A stretch of DNA of 64,000 nt, taken from contig NZ_BOOB01000038.1 of assembly GCF_016863015.1 (NCBI RefSeq), forward strand, positions 101,491-165,490, given 5' to 3'. Source of the stretch: Microbispora amethystogenes (GTDB lineage Bacteria; Actinomycetota; Actinomycetes; Streptosporangiales; Streptosporangiaceae). Under the pieces are notes generated by a model. The model was not told the origin of the DNA and searched no databases. It saw only the letters and a program-made list of their open reading frames with translations. The position numbers and the translations under genes were made by a program. Shown piece by piece: positions 1 through 8,042 of this stretch (the stretch's first letter is position 1; each line of letters starts with the position of its first letter).

Positions 1-734
1 GCGCCCCGCCGCAGCGACGTGATCGGCCGCAGCGTGCGCCCGATGACCAGCCACGAGGCCGCCGCGAGCAGCGCGAGCAGGAGCGGCATCCCGGCCAGCA
101 GCACGTGCCCGGTGGTCACCAGGCTGCTCTCCACCTCGGTGAACGACCGCGCCACGATCACCGTGACGCCGTGGTCCGCGCTGAGCACCCGCACCCGCAG
201 CGGTCCCGGCAGCGCGTACGGCCGGCCGTTCACGAACTGGGGGGCGCCGGTGCGCACGGCCGACTCCCGCGCCCGCGCCGGCAGCAGCGGGACCAGGCGG
301 TCGGTGTCCGAGGTGGCGTCGACGATCCGCCCGTCCGGGCCGAGCACCTGGACGATCGTGTTGTTCACCGAGGTCACCGGGTCGGGCAGCCGGCCGGCGT
401 CGGACAGCGCGACGATCTCGCGGCCCCGCTGGTAGACCTGGTCGTCGATGTTCCGGATCAGGGACTCGCCGAGCACCATGACGAACACGTACGCCGACAC
501 GGCGAGGGCGAGCGCCAGCACGGCGGTCGCGGTGGCGGTGAGCCGGAACCGCAGGCTCCGCCGCCGCCACCACGCGACCGGCCCGCCCGTCCGCCGGGGT
601 TCCCCGGGTCCCGCCGGCTCGGATTCCCCGGGCCGCGCGGGCTCCCGTTCCCCCGGCTGGGCGGCGGCGACCGGCGTCGCCGCGGCGGACGGGCCGGGTG
701 CGAGCGGGCGCGGGTGTGCGGACGGATCGGGCAC
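1..734 (-). CDS. Sensor histidine kinase, N-terminal part (cut by window edge)
   Basis: Membrane sensor of a two-component pair; only about 244 N-terminal residues lie in the window, so the H, N and G boxes are not visible. From the GTG at 734 the frame gives a Pro/Ala/Gly-rich cytoplasmic lead (1-60), a first membrane segment (about 66-88), an extracytoplasmic sensor loop of about 120 residues, a second membrane segment (about 208-231) and the start of a HAMP domain (IGRTLRPITSL). Start chosen because it lies 2 nt after the stop of the response regulator gene, as in an operon. It presumably phosphorylates that regulator. The signal it senses cannot be told from sequence. Confidence 0.85.
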   Translation of the reverse strand, partial: MPDPSAHPRPLAPGPSAAATPVAAAQPGEREPARPGESEPAGPGEPRRTGGPVAWWRRRSLRFRLTATATAVLALALAVSAYVFVMVLGESLIRNIDDQVYQRGREIVALSDAGRLPDPVTSVNNTIVQVLGPDGRIVDATSDTDRLVPLLPARARESAVRTGAPQFVNGRPYALPGPLRVRVLSADHGVTVIVARSFTEVESSLVTTGHVLLAGMPLLLALLAAASWLVIGRTLRPITSLRRG

Positions 735-736
735 GG

Positions 737-1411
737 TCAGCCGCCGTCGCCGGAGAGCCGGTATCCGGCCCCGCGCACCGTCTGGAGGGCGGTGCGGCCG
801 AAGGGCGCGTCGATCTTCCGGCGGAGATAGCCGACGTACACCTCGACCACGTTCGGATCGGTGTCGTAGGTGTCCCACACGTGCTCCAGGATCTCGGGCT
901 TCGACACCACCTCGCCCGGCCGCCGCATCAGGTACTCCAGCAGGGCGAACTCCCGGGGCGTCAGCTCGACCGGGGTGTCGCCCCGGGTGACCAGCCGGAC
1001 CGCCGGGTCGAGTGACAGGTCGCCCGCGCGCAGCACCGCGGGCCTGCGCCCGCCGCCGCGGCGCAGCAGCGCCCGGATCCGGGCGACCAGCACCACGTAG
1101 GAGAACGGCTTGGTGAGATAGTCGTCGGCGCCGAGATCGAGCCCGTCGGCCATGTCGTACTCGCCGTCCTTGGCCGACAGCATGAGGATCGGCACCCAGT
1201 TCTCCTCGGCGCGCAGCTGCTTGCACACGTTGTAGCCGGACATGCCGGGCAGCATGATGTCGAGCACGACCACGTCGTAGTCGCCGGCGCGGGCGAGGTG
1301 CAGGCCCTCGTTCCCGTCGTGCGCCAGGTCGACGGCGAATCCCTCCGCCTGCAGCCCGCGGCGCAGCGCCACCGCCATCCGCCGCTCGTCCTCCACCACC
1401 AGAACCCGCAT
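737..1411 (-). CDS. OmpR/PhoB-family response regulator
   Basis: DNA-binding response regulator, 224 aa, the normal length for the family. The receiver domain (1-120) has the acidic cluster ED at 7-8, phospho-acceptor Asp51 in VVVLDIMLPGMSG, Ser79 and Lys101 in the KPF motif. The C-terminal winged helix (about 128-220) ends with the typical RRKI..VRGAGYRL pattern. The kinase gene follows after 2 nt. It is divergent from an exported protein plus ABC transporter, and the shared gap carries phased CTCAG repeats, so autoregulation and control of the exporter are likely (inference). Confidence 0.95.
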   Translation of the reverse strand: MRVLVVEDERRMAVALRRGLQAEGFAVDLAHDGNEGLHLARAGDYDVVVLDIMLPGMSGYNVCKQLRAEENWVPILMLSAKDGEYDMADGLDLGADDYLTKPFSYVVLVARIRALLRRGGGRRPAVLRAGDLSLDPAVRLVTRGDTPVELTPREFALLEYLMRRPGEVVSKPEILEHVWDTYDTDPNVVEVYVGYLRRKIDAPFGRTALQTVRGAGYRLSGDGG

Positions 1412-1453
1412 TGCCCCATAGTGGACCCTTTTGCCCGCTGGGGTGGGCGGCCC

Positions 1454-1510
1454 CTGAGAAGGCTCTCAGCCGGTCTCAGCGTCGGCTCAGGGGTCCTCAG
1501 GCAGTCTCGG
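1454..1510. promoter_or_regulatory. Phased CTCAG repeats, candidate response-regulator operator
   Basis: Between the divergent regulator and LolA-like genes. CTCAG occurs at 1465, 1475, 1486 and 1496, with CTCGG at 1506: spacings of 10, 11, 10 and 10 bp, all on the same face of the helix. An inverted copy (CTGAG, 1454-1458) makes TGAGA-AGGC-TCTCA at 1455-1468. Head-to-tail repeats at about 11 bp are the usual OmpR/PhoB binding geometry. The assignment to the adjacent regulator is inference. Confidence 0.6.
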
Positions 1511-1546
1511 GTTGTCAGGTTTTCCGCCCATAGTGGGAGATGTGAG

Positions 1547-2716
1547 ATGGCGAAGAGAGTCCGCGTCGTGAGGTGGGGGATTCCGGTGGCGGCGGTGGCC
1601 GTGGTGGCCGCGGCCGTGGGGGCCGGTCCGGTGATCGCGGCGGTGGGCGGCGAGCCGTCCCTGCCCGACAAGACGGCGGAGCAGTTGCTGGCCGACGTGG
1701 CGCGCACCTGGCAGCACGGCCCGATGCCGCAGATGTCCGGCACGATCGTCGAGACCGCGTCGCTCGGCCTGCCCGCGCTGCCCGGCCTGTCCGGGCCGGG
1801 GCCGTCCGGAGCCACGCCGGTGTCCCTGTTGTCCGGGTCGCACCAGCTCAAGATCTGGTACGCGGGGGAGAACCGGTTCCGCCTCATGCTGCCGGGGGAG
1901 ATGAGCGAGACCGACCTCATCTCCGACGGCGACAAGGTGTGGTTCTGGGACAGCGCCGCCAACAAGGCGACCCGCCTCACCGCCCCGGCGGCCCCCGGCG
2001 GGACGGCCACCCCCTTCCCGTTGCCGTCCGGCCCCGCCTCGATGCCGGCGACGCCGGAACAGGCCGCGCGGGAGGTGCTCAAGGCGGCCGGGACCGACAC
2101 CGCGATCAGCGTCGGCGACGACGTCACGGTCGCCGGGCGGGGGGCCTACCAGCTGGTGCTGACCCCGAGGTCGCCCGACTCGCTGATCAAGGACGTGCGG
2201 GTGGCCCTTGACGGCGAGAGGCTGATGCCGCTGCGCGTCCAGGTGTACGCCAAGGGGGCCGCCGAGCCGGCGTTCGAGGTCGGCTTCGAGACGCTGTCCT
2301 TCACCAGCCCCGCCCCGGAGAACTTCGCCTTCACCCCGCCGCCGGGGGCGAAGGTCGAGCAGGGGGTGGACGTTCCCGCGGCGGGCCGCCGTCCCGAGAC
2401 GGCCCCCGGCGCACAGGACGGCGCACACGAGGAGACGCGCGTGGTCGGCTCGGGCTGGGACAGGGTGCTCGTCGCGCCGCTGCCCGCCGCCGCCGAGGGG
2501 AAGCAGGACGAGGGGAAGCAGAACGGGCGGAAGGGCGGCGGGCCCGACGTGGCGGCGCTGCTCGGCGGCGTCCGCTCCGCGGCCACGCCGGTGAGCGGGG
2601 AGTGGGGCAGCGGCCGGCTGCTGCGCACCAAGGTCGTGTCGATCCTGCTCACCGACGACGGCCGCCTCCTGGCCGGCGCGGTGACGCCGGAGGCCCTCTA
2701 CCGGGCGGCCCGGTGA
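1547..2716 (+). CDS. LolA/RseB-like exported protein
   Basis: Secreted or membrane-anchored protein, 389 aa. An N-terminal hydrophobic signal segment (about 10-32) follows a basic start (MAKRVRVVRW). The rest resembles the LolA/RseB beta-fold group found in actinobacteria next to ABC-2 exporters: an SG.I.E strand near 64, LKIWYAGENRFRL, then DKVWFWDS and a C-terminal FxFTPPPGAKV segment. A charged Lys/Glu/Gln linker (about 315-330) precedes the last 60 residues. ATG 1547 is chosen for the preceding GGGAGATGTGAG ribosome site and the signal peptide. The stop overlaps the GTG of the ATPase by 4 nt. Likely role: periplasmic-side partner of the transporter or envelope stress sensing; substrate unknown. 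Confidence 0.75.
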   Translation: MAKRVRVVRWGIPVAAVAVVAAAVGAGPVIAAVGGEPSLPDKTAEQLLADVARTWQHGPMPQMSGTIVETASLGLPALPGLSGPGPSGATPVSLLSGSHQLKIWYAGENRFRLMLPGEMSETDLISDGDKVWFWDSAANKATRLTAPAAPGGTATPFPLPSGPASMPATPEQAAREVLKAAGTDTAISVGDDVTVAGRGAYQLVLTPRSPDSLIKDVRVALDGERLMPLRVQVYAKGAAEPAFEVGFETLSFTSPAPENFAFTPPPGAKVEQGVDVPAAGRRPETAPGAQDGAHEETRVVGSGWDRVLVAPLPAAAEGKQDEGKQNGRKGGGPDVAALLGGVRSAATPVSGEWGSGRLLRTKVVSILLTDDGRLLAGAVTPEALYRAAR

Positions 2717-3717
2717 CGGCAGGCACGCGCGCGGGGGCGCCGCGGCAGGACGCGGCGGCGCCCCCGCCCTCTCCGGAGGGCGGCGCGCACGCCGTCGTCA
2801 CCACCGGCCTCACCAAACGCTTCCGGGGTGGTCAGCTCGCCGTCGACGGCGTCGGCCTCGCCGTGCCACGCGGATCGGTCTACGGTTTCCTCGGCCCCAA
2901 CGGCTCGGGCAAGACGACGACGATCCGCATGCTGCTCGGTCTGGTGACCCCGACCTCCGGCTCCTGGTCGTTGCTCGGGGCGCCCATGCCCGGCGGGCTG
3001 GCCCGTACGCTGCCGAGGGTCGGCGCGCTGGTCGAGGGCCCGGCCTTCTACCCGTACCTGTCCGGAGAGGCGAACCTGCGCCGCTTCGACGCGGCCGACC
3101 CCGGCGCGGACCCCCGTACGGCGCGGGCCAGGATCGGCGCCGCGCTGGACCGGGTCGGGCTGACGGCGGCGGCCGGGAAGCGCTACCGCGCCTACTCCCT
3201 CGGGATGCGCCAGCGCCTGGCCATCGCCGCCGCGTTGCTCGGGCCGCGTGAGCTGCTGGTGCTCGACGAGCCGACCAACGGTCTCGACCCGCAGGGCACC
3301 CGCGAGGTCCGCGCGCTGATCAAGGAGATCGCGGGGGACGGCACGACGGTCTTCGTCTCCTCCCACCTGCTGGGGGAGGTCGAGCAGATGTGCGGCCACG
3401 TGGGAGTCATGCGGGCCGGGAGGCTCGTCGCGCAGGGCCCGGTCGCCGCCCTGCGGGAGGCGGGCGCGACCCCGCGCCTGCGCGTGGAGACCCCGGACGT
3501 CGCCGCGGCGGCGGCCGCGCTGTCGCGCGCCGGGCTGGACGGCGTACGACCCGGGGACGGCGAGGTCACGGCGCACGCCGGGGAGCAGCCGCCCGAGCGG
3601 ATCTGCGCTCTGCTCGTCGGAGAGGGCGTGGCGGTGCGGGGGTTCGGGGTGGTCCGTCCCACGCTGGAGGAAATCTTCGTCGGGCTGACGGGGGAGGGGT
3701 TCGATGTCGAGGCATGA
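2713..3717 (+). CDS. ABC transporter ATP-binding protein (ABC-2 exporter type)
   Basis: Cytoplasmic ATPase of an ABC-2 exporter, 334 aa. Walker A GPNGSGKT at 61-68, signature SLGMRQRLAIAAAL, Walker B LLVLDEPTNGLD, and a switch His in FVSSHLLGEVEQM; the C-terminal 80 residues match the regulatory extension of the CcmA/BcrA group. The GTG at 2713 gives a GTGA overlap with the upstream stop, which decides the start. Its own end overlaps the permease start by 14 nt, so LolA-like protein, ATPase and permease are translationally linked. The 25-residue Pro/Ala-rich N-terminus is longer than usual. Confidence 0.92.
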   Translation: MTAGTRAGAPRQDAAAPPPSPEGGAHAVVTTGLTKRFRGGQLAVDGVGLAVPRGSVYGFLGPNGSGKTTTIRMLLGLVTPTSGSWSLLGAPMPGGLARTLPRVGALVEGPAFYPYLSGEANLRRFDAADPGADPRTARARIGAALDRVGLTAAAGKRYRAYSLGMRQRLAIAAALLGPRELLVLDEPTNGLDPQGTREVRALIKEIAGDGTTVFVSSHLLGEVEQMCGHVGVMRAGRLVAQGPVAALREAGATPRLRVETPDVAAAAAALSRAGLDGVRPGDGEVTAHAGEQPPERICALLVGEGVAVRGFGVVRPTLEEIFVGLTGEGFDVEA

Positions 3718-4873
3718 GACGGGCGCGGCCGCGCCGGAGGCCCGGCCGGCGGAGGAGCGGACGCCGCCCGGCGAGGCCACGTCCCGTACGCCGGACGGCG
3801 CGCGGGGCACCAGGCCGGGGACGGCGTTGGACGATGGGCCGGGCGCCAAGCCGGGCACAGCGTTGGACGGCGGCCCGGGGACGGCGTTGGGCGGCGACCC
3901 GGGCACCAGGCCGGGGACGGCGTTGGACGACGTGCCGGGTGCCAAGCCGGGCACAGCGTTGGACGGCGGTCCGGGGACGGCGTTGGGCGGCGACCCGGGC
4001 ACCAGGCCAGGGACGGCGTTGGGCGGCGCGCCGGAATCGGGGGCCGCGCCGCCACCGTCGTCCGTGCGGCAGGTGGCGCGGCTGCTGGCCTCCGAGGCCG
4101 GGCTGACGTTCCGCCGGCCGCGCAACCTCGCGATGCTCGGGGTGCTCGCGGTCGTGCCGGTGCTGGTCGGCGTGGCGGTGCGCCTCGCGTCGGGCGACAC
4201 GGGAGGCTCGATCATCGGTGAGATCGCGGGCAACGGGTTGATGCTGACGTTCGCCGCGTTCGCCGTCATGACGCCGATCGTGCTGCCGCTCACGGTGGCG
4301 GTCGTGGCCGGGGACGCGATCGCGGGCGAGGCCGCGCAGGGCACACTGCGTTACCTGCTCGTCGCCCCCGTGGGCCGGGCCAGGCTGCTCGCGCTCAAGT
4401 ACGCCAACGTGGTGCTCTTCTGCCTCGCGGCGTGCGCGGTGGTGGCGCTGTCGGCGCTGGCGGTGGGGCTGGCGTTGTTCCCGGCCGGGCCGGTGACGCT
4501 GCTGTCGGGCACGACGGTCCCGGCGTCCGCCGCCCTGCTGCGCGTCGGGATCGTCGTCCTGTACGCCGCCGCCGGGATGGCGGCACTCGGCGCCGTCGCG
4601 CTCGCGGTCTCCACCCTCACCGAGGCGCCGATCGGCGCGGTCGCGGCGAGTGTCGTCCTGGTGGTGGTCAGCCAGGTCCTGAGCGCGATCCCGCAGCTCG
4701 CGGCCGTACGGCCGTACCTGCTCACCACGTGGTGGACCGCCTTCGACGGCGCTCTGCGGGCGCCGGTCGACGTCGACCGGATGGGTCAGGGGCTGCTGGC
4801 GTTCGCCGCCTACGTCCTGGTGTTCGGCTCGATCGCCTGGGCGCGCTTCACGAGCAAGGACGTCACCGCCTGA
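3704..4873 (+). CDS. ABC-2 permease with repeat-rich N-terminal extension
   Basis: Membrane subunit paired with the ATPase just upstream, 389 aa. The C-terminal 270 residues contain about six membrane helices in the ABC-2 arrangement, including the EAAQGTLRYLL turn that typically meets the ATPase. Before them is an unusual soluble extension of about 120 residues built of Gly/Pro/Thr-rich repeats (residues 35-110) from a 96-bp tandem DNA repeat. ATG 3704 has a good ribosome site (GGGGGAGGGG) inside the end of the ATPase gene. No comparable ribosome site precedes the first hydrophobic segment, so the repeat region is probably translated. Substrate unknown. Confidence 0.88.
   Translation: MSRHETGAAAPEARPAEERTPPGEATSRTPDGARGTRPGTALDDGPGAKPGTALDGGPGTALGGDPGTRPGTALDDVPGAKPGTALDGGPGTALGGDPGTRPGTALGGAPESGAAPPPSSVRQVARLLASEAGLTFRRPRNLAMLGVLAVVPVLVGVAVRLASGDTGGSIIGEIAGNGLMLTFAAFAVMTPIVLPLTVAVVAGDAIAGEAAQGTLRYLLVAPVGRARLLALKYANVVLFCLAACAVVALSALAVGLALFPAGPVTLLSGTTVPASAALLRVGIVVLYAAAGMAALGAVALAVSTLTEAPIGAVAASVVLVVVSQVLSAIPQLAAVRPYLLTTWWTAFDGALRAPVDVDRMGQGLLAFAAYVLVFGSIAWARFTSKDVTA
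3806..4033 (+). repeat. 96-bp in-frame tandem repeat (2.4 copies)
   Basis: Units at 3806-3901 and 3902-3997 are nearly identical, and a third partial copy starts at 3998 and fades by about 4033. Each unit encodes 32 residues of the form GTRPGTALDD-GPGAKPGTALDG-GPGTALGGDP, itself built from shorter PGTAL modules. The length is a multiple of three, so copy-number change would keep the permease in frame. Confidence 0.9.
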
Positions 4874-5007
4874 CCAAAGTCGCGGCGACGAGGCGAGCGC
4901 GAGCCCGGCGGATCGGTGGATCGGCGGAGTAAGTGGATCACAAGTGGTGACCTTCACCGGTCTTTGTCGCTAGTGTTGCCGCGGACCTCTCACCCAAGGT
5001 GGTGTTC

Positions 5008-5478
5008 ATGCGGCACTTCTTCGGGCTGCTCCTGGGCGTTGTCGTCGCGGCGGCTCTTCTCGTCGGTGGTGGATGGGCGTCTCAGGAGGCGGTGCGAGGG
5101 GCCGTGCAGAACGTGGACCCGGTGAGGGACACCCGGATGCTGATCGCCCTGGGCGTGATGGTCGTCGTGGGCCTGTTACTCGGGCTCGTGCTGGTCACCC
5201 GGGTGTCGCCGCTGTCGACGTTCGTCCCGTCGATGGCGCTGCTGGCGTGGACCGTGGTCTATCTCCTCGACGTGTCGCGCGCCGCGAGCCTGGTGCCCAC
5301 CGGGCCCTCCGTGCACGCGGAGCTGCTGCAGGCCGGCCGGGGTGCGCTCACCCTTCTCTCGACCGGCGTGTACGCCCTGCTCGGCATCGCGTTGTTCCTC
5401 CCGGTGCTCATGCCGTCCCGCTGGTCTCGCCCCGAACGGGACGACGAGGAGGAGTACGAGGAGACCCTCGGCTACTGA
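5008..5478 (+). CDS. Small four-helix membrane protein
   Basis: Unrecognised integral membrane protein of 156 aa. Four hydrophobic segments are visible (about 3-25, 45-65, 70-90 and 110-135), followed by a strongly acidic tail (ERDDEEEYEETLGY). ATG 5008 follows an AAGGTGG ribosome site; a GTG at 4999 is a less likely start. It stands alone: the exporter operon ends 135 bp upstream, and the 3' end overlaps the convergent ABC ATPase gene by 71 bp. Function not inferred. Confidence 0.7.
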   Translation: MRHFFGLLLGVVVAAALLVGGGWASQEAVRGAVQNVDPVRDTRMLIALGVMVVVGLLLGLVLVTRVSPLSTFVPSMALLAWTVVYLLDVSRAASLVPTGPSVHAELLQAGRGALTLLSTGVYALLGIALFLPVLMPSRWSRPERDDEEEYEETLGY

Positions 5479-6208
5479 GGTAGAGATCGGCCACCACGTC
5501 CTCGATGGACGTCCGGCCGGGGACCAGCGCCCGCAGGCCGTCGAGCGTGCCGTCGAAGGCCAGGCTGCCGTGGTCGATCAGCAGCACCCGTCGGCACAGC
5601 CGCTCCACGTCGCCGAGGTCGTGCGTGGTCAGCAGCACCGTCGTCCCGTGTTCCGCGTTGCGGCGCCGCAGGAAGTCGCGCACCTCCGCCTTGCTGACGA
5701 CGTCGAGCCCGATCGTCGGCTCGTCGAGCACCAGCACGGCGGGGTCGTGCAGCAGGGCGGCGGCGATGTCGCCGCGCATCCGCTGGCCGAGGCTCAGCTG
5801 ACGCACCGGCGTCGTGAGGAAGCCGCCGAGATCCAGCAGGACGCAGAGCTCGTCGAGCCGGTCGCGGAACACCTTGCGATCTACTTTGTAAAGTAGCCGG
5901 TTCAGTTCCAGGCTGTCCCTCAACGGCAGATCCCACCACAGCGTGGTCCGCTGGCCGAAGACGACCCCGATCCTGCGGGCGAGGGCCGTACGGCGCCGGG
6001 CCGGGTCGAGGCCGTCCACCCTGATCCGGCCCGAGGTGGGGGCGAGGATTCCGGTCAGCATCTTGATCGTGGTGGACTTTCCCGCGCCGTTCGGGCCGAG
6101 GCAGGCGACGAACTCCCCGGGCGCGACGTGGAAGGACAGGTCCCGTACGGCGTGCACGACCTGGCGGCGTACGCGGAAGACCCGGCCGAGTTCAGCCGCG
6201 TCGATCAT
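5408..6208 (-). CDS. ABC transporter ATP-binding protein (exporter with two permeases)
   Basis: ATPase of a second ABC-2 exporter, 266 aa. Walker A GPNGAGKS at 38-45, Q-loop region VVFGQRTTLWWDLP, signature LSLGQRMRGD, Walker B LVLDEPTIGLD. The wording matches the group that works with two DUF990-like ABC-2 permeases, which is exactly the local arrangement (permease, permease, ATPase on the minus strand, gaps of 6 and 21 nt). The last 25 residues (Arg/Pro/Gly-rich) run past the normal family end and overlap the convergent membrane-protein gene by 71 bp. Confidence 0.93.
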   Translation of the reverse strand: MIDAAELGRVFRVRRQVVHAVRDLSFHVAPGEFVACLGPNGAGKSTTIKMLTGILAPTSGRIRVDGLDPARRRTALARRIGVVFGQRTTLWWDLPLRDSLELNRLLYKVDRKVFRDRLDELCVLLDLGGFLTTPVRQLSLGQRMRGDIAAALLHDPAVLVLDEPTIGLDVVSKAEVRDFLRRRNAEHGTTVLLTTHDLGDVERLCRRVLLIDHGSLAFDGTLDGLRALVPGRTSIEDVVADLYLSSRGSPRTPPRRPVRGETSGTA

Positions 6209-6229
6209 TGGTCCACCTCGATCATCTGG

Positions 6230-7018
6230 TCAGCTCCCCGTCGATCGGTAGCGGCGGACTCCCGCCCGCCAGGCGAGCGCGGCGACGGCGGCCAGCGCGA
6301 GCGCGGCGGCGGGGGACAGCAGGCCCGTCCAGGACGGCAGGCCGAGCGGGTCGGGCCGGTCGAGCACGTACAGCCCGGGCCGCCAGTTGACGAACGCCAG
6401 CGGCAGCACGTACGTGAGGCCCATCACGATTCGGGGGTCGTAGACGCTCAGCGGATACTGGTTGAGCATCGCTCCCCCATAGGTGAACGCGTTGGCCACC
6501 TCGGGCGCGTCGGTGAGCAGGAACTGCAGCGCGCCGCCGAGGGTGAACATCGACGTGAAGATCACGCTGCCCGAGACGACCATGACGGGCACCATCCAGG
6601 CCCTGCCGAGCGGTATGTCCAGCCGGGCCAGGGCGACGCAGAGCACCGCCGCCGCCATGACGATCCGGCCGATCCGGTGCGGCCCGAAACGGTCGGCGGC
6701 CACCTGCGCCCAGGTGGCGGCCGGCCGGACCAGCATCACGTCGAGGGTCCCGGCCCTGATGTGCTGACTGACCCGGTCGACGTTGCCGAACAGTGTGTCG
6801 GAGATCGCGAAGGCCAGTTCCGACGTGCCGTACAGGAACATGACCTCGGCCGGTCCGAAGCCGGCCAGGGAGTCGGTGTTCGCGAAGATCACCCAGATCA
6901 CGGCGATGTCGAGGCCGCCGATCACGAAGGCGCCCGCCGTCATGAGCGCGAACGAGACGCGATACTGCGCGGCGGCGCGGGTCCAGGCCCAGGCGAGCAG
7001 TGCGTACGTCCTGATCAC
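6230..7018 (-). CDS. ABC-2 type permease (DUF990-like), second subunit
   Basis: Integral membrane protein, 262 aa, with about six helices. It has the features of the DUF990/ABC-2 permease group: an RVSFALMTAGAFV first helix, the FGNVDRVSQHIRAGTLD loop facing the ATPase, and YVLPLAFVNWRPGLYVLDRPDPLG near the end (here given as separate parts of one conserved tail). It lies between the first permease and the ATPase and probably forms the heteromeric channel with the former. Substrate unknown. Confidence 0.88.
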   Translation of the reverse strand: MIRTYALLAWAWTRAAAQYRVSFALMTAGAFVIGGLDIAVIWVIFANTDSLAGFGPAEVMFLYGTSELAFAISDTLFGNVDRVSQHIRAGTLDVMLVRPAATWAQVAADRFGPHRIGRIVMAAAVLCVALARLDIPLGRAWMVPVMVVSGSVIFTSMFTLGGALQFLLTDAPEVANAFTYGGAMLNQYPLSVYDPRIVMGLTYVLPLAFVNWRPGLYVLDRPDPLGLPSWTGLLSPAAALALAAVAALAWRAGVRRYRSTGS

Positions 7019-7024
7019 CGGCGC

Positions 7025-7831
7025 TCACCCACCCTGGATCACGACCTTCCTGCGGGCGGCCCGCGTCAGCAGCGCCCCCAGCGCCAGCAGGACCACCGCC
7101 CACAGCGCCTGGAAGGCCAGGGCGTGCGCCGGTTCGGCCGTGCCGAGGTAGACGTCGGAGGGCGCCTGCACCATCGCCGCCCACGGCAGGGCGCGGGCGA
7201 GTGAGCCGAACCATCCGGGAAAGATCGTCAGAGGCAGCATGAGCCCGCTGAAGAACGTCGTGAGCACCAGCGAGAGCGTGGCGAGACCACGGTCGTCCAT
7301 GACCCAGCAGGACGCCAGCGCGACCAGGTAGCGCCACCCGAAACTCACCACCACCCCGAGCGTCACGCTCGCCAGGAACGCGGCCGGGGCGCGCGGGGCG
7401 ACGATGCCGAACAGTGCCGCGCCCGCGAGGGCGGGCGGGATGCTCCGGGCGAGGAAGAGGAACGCCGCCCGGCCCAGGTCCTCCGACAGGCACCACAGTT
7501 GCAGGGGCGCCGGGCGGACCAGGTCGAGCGCGACGTCGCCGCTGCGGATCCGCTGCGGCAGGTCGAGCCCGACGCCGAACAACTGCATCGGGCCGATGCA
7601 CGCCTGGGTGAGAAAGCAGAAGGTCACGGCGTCCGCGACGGCGTACCCACCGAGGCCCGGGCGGGCCTGCCACAGCGCGATCAGCACGTACGCGCGCAGC
7701 ACCCCGAAGACGGTGTTGGTGAACGCCCCGGCCAGGGCCGCCGCCCAGTAGGCGGCGTGCCTCCGGAAGCCGTACCAGGCCAGCCGGGGATAGAGGGGAA
7801 GCGCCGCGCCGCTCGTCAAACTCGCCTCCAC
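7025..7831 (-). CDS. ABC-2 type permease (DUF990-like), first subunit
   Basis: Integral membrane protein, 268 aa, six predicted helices, first gene of the minus-strand exporter operon. It carries the matching loop IRSGDVALDLVRPAPLQLW, equivalent to the ATPase-contact loop in the partner permease. The start at 7831 has no strong ribosome site. The leftward promoter must lie in the 211-bp gap shared with the divergent lipase gene. Confidence 0.85.
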   Translation of the reverse strand: MEASLTSGAALPLYPRLAWYGFRRHAAYWAAALAGAFTNTVFGVLRAYVLIALWQARPGLGGYAVADAVTFCFLTQACIGPMQLFGVGLDLPQRIRSGDVALDLVRPAPLQLWCLSEDLGRAAFLFLARSIPPALAGAALFGIVAPRAPAAFLASVTLGVVVSFGWRYLVALASCWVMDDRGLATLSLVLTTFFSGLMLPLTIFPGWFGSLARALPWAAMVQAPSDVYLGTAEPAHALAFQALWAVVLLALGALLTRAARRKVVIQGG

Positions 7832-7947
7832 GCCGCGCCGTTTGCCGAAATTTTACCGGGCGTCCGCGATCCCGGTGGACTGGCGGCCTGGGCGTGGGGC
7901 AGCGGAGTGTTTTCGGATCTCCGCATGGGAAAGCCATGACCTGCGGG

Positions 7948-7965
7948 TGTTACCGTGTCGTAACA
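7948..7965. promoter_or_regulatory. Inverted repeat TGTTAC-N6-GTAACA, candidate TetR-type operator
   Basis: Perfect 6-bp arms (7948-7953 and 7960-7965) in the gap between the exporter operon and the lipase. It closely resembles the palindrome in front of the acyl-CoA dehydrogenase at 27180-27198 (both begin TGTTACCGT and end GTAACA), suggesting one regulator for both lipid genes. No regulator gene is adjacent. Confidence 0.5.
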
Positions 7966-7987
7966 TCGTCGTGAGGAGGATGAAACT

Positions 7988-7999
7988 TACCGACCGGTA
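7988..7999. promoter_or_regulatory. Inverted repeat TACCG-AC-CGGTA
   Basis: A second short perfect palindrome, 44 bp before the lipase start and just upstream of its AGGAGG ribosome site. The shape is that of a TetR-family half-site pair. It may be a separate site from the one at 7948. Confidence 0.4.
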
Positions 8000-8042
8000 G
8001 AACTGATTGCCTAACTGGGAACATCCCTTTTAGGAGGCTTGC

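Noticed and set aside
3806..4033. CRISPR-like array
   Set aside because: The repeats are contiguous 96-bp units in frame with the permease, without spacers and without cas genes.
3566..4957. Long minus-strand frames opposite the ABC-2 exporter genes
   Set aside because: They mirror the tandem repeat and are His/Arg/Pro-rich without any motif; the plus-strand ATPase and permease explain the region.
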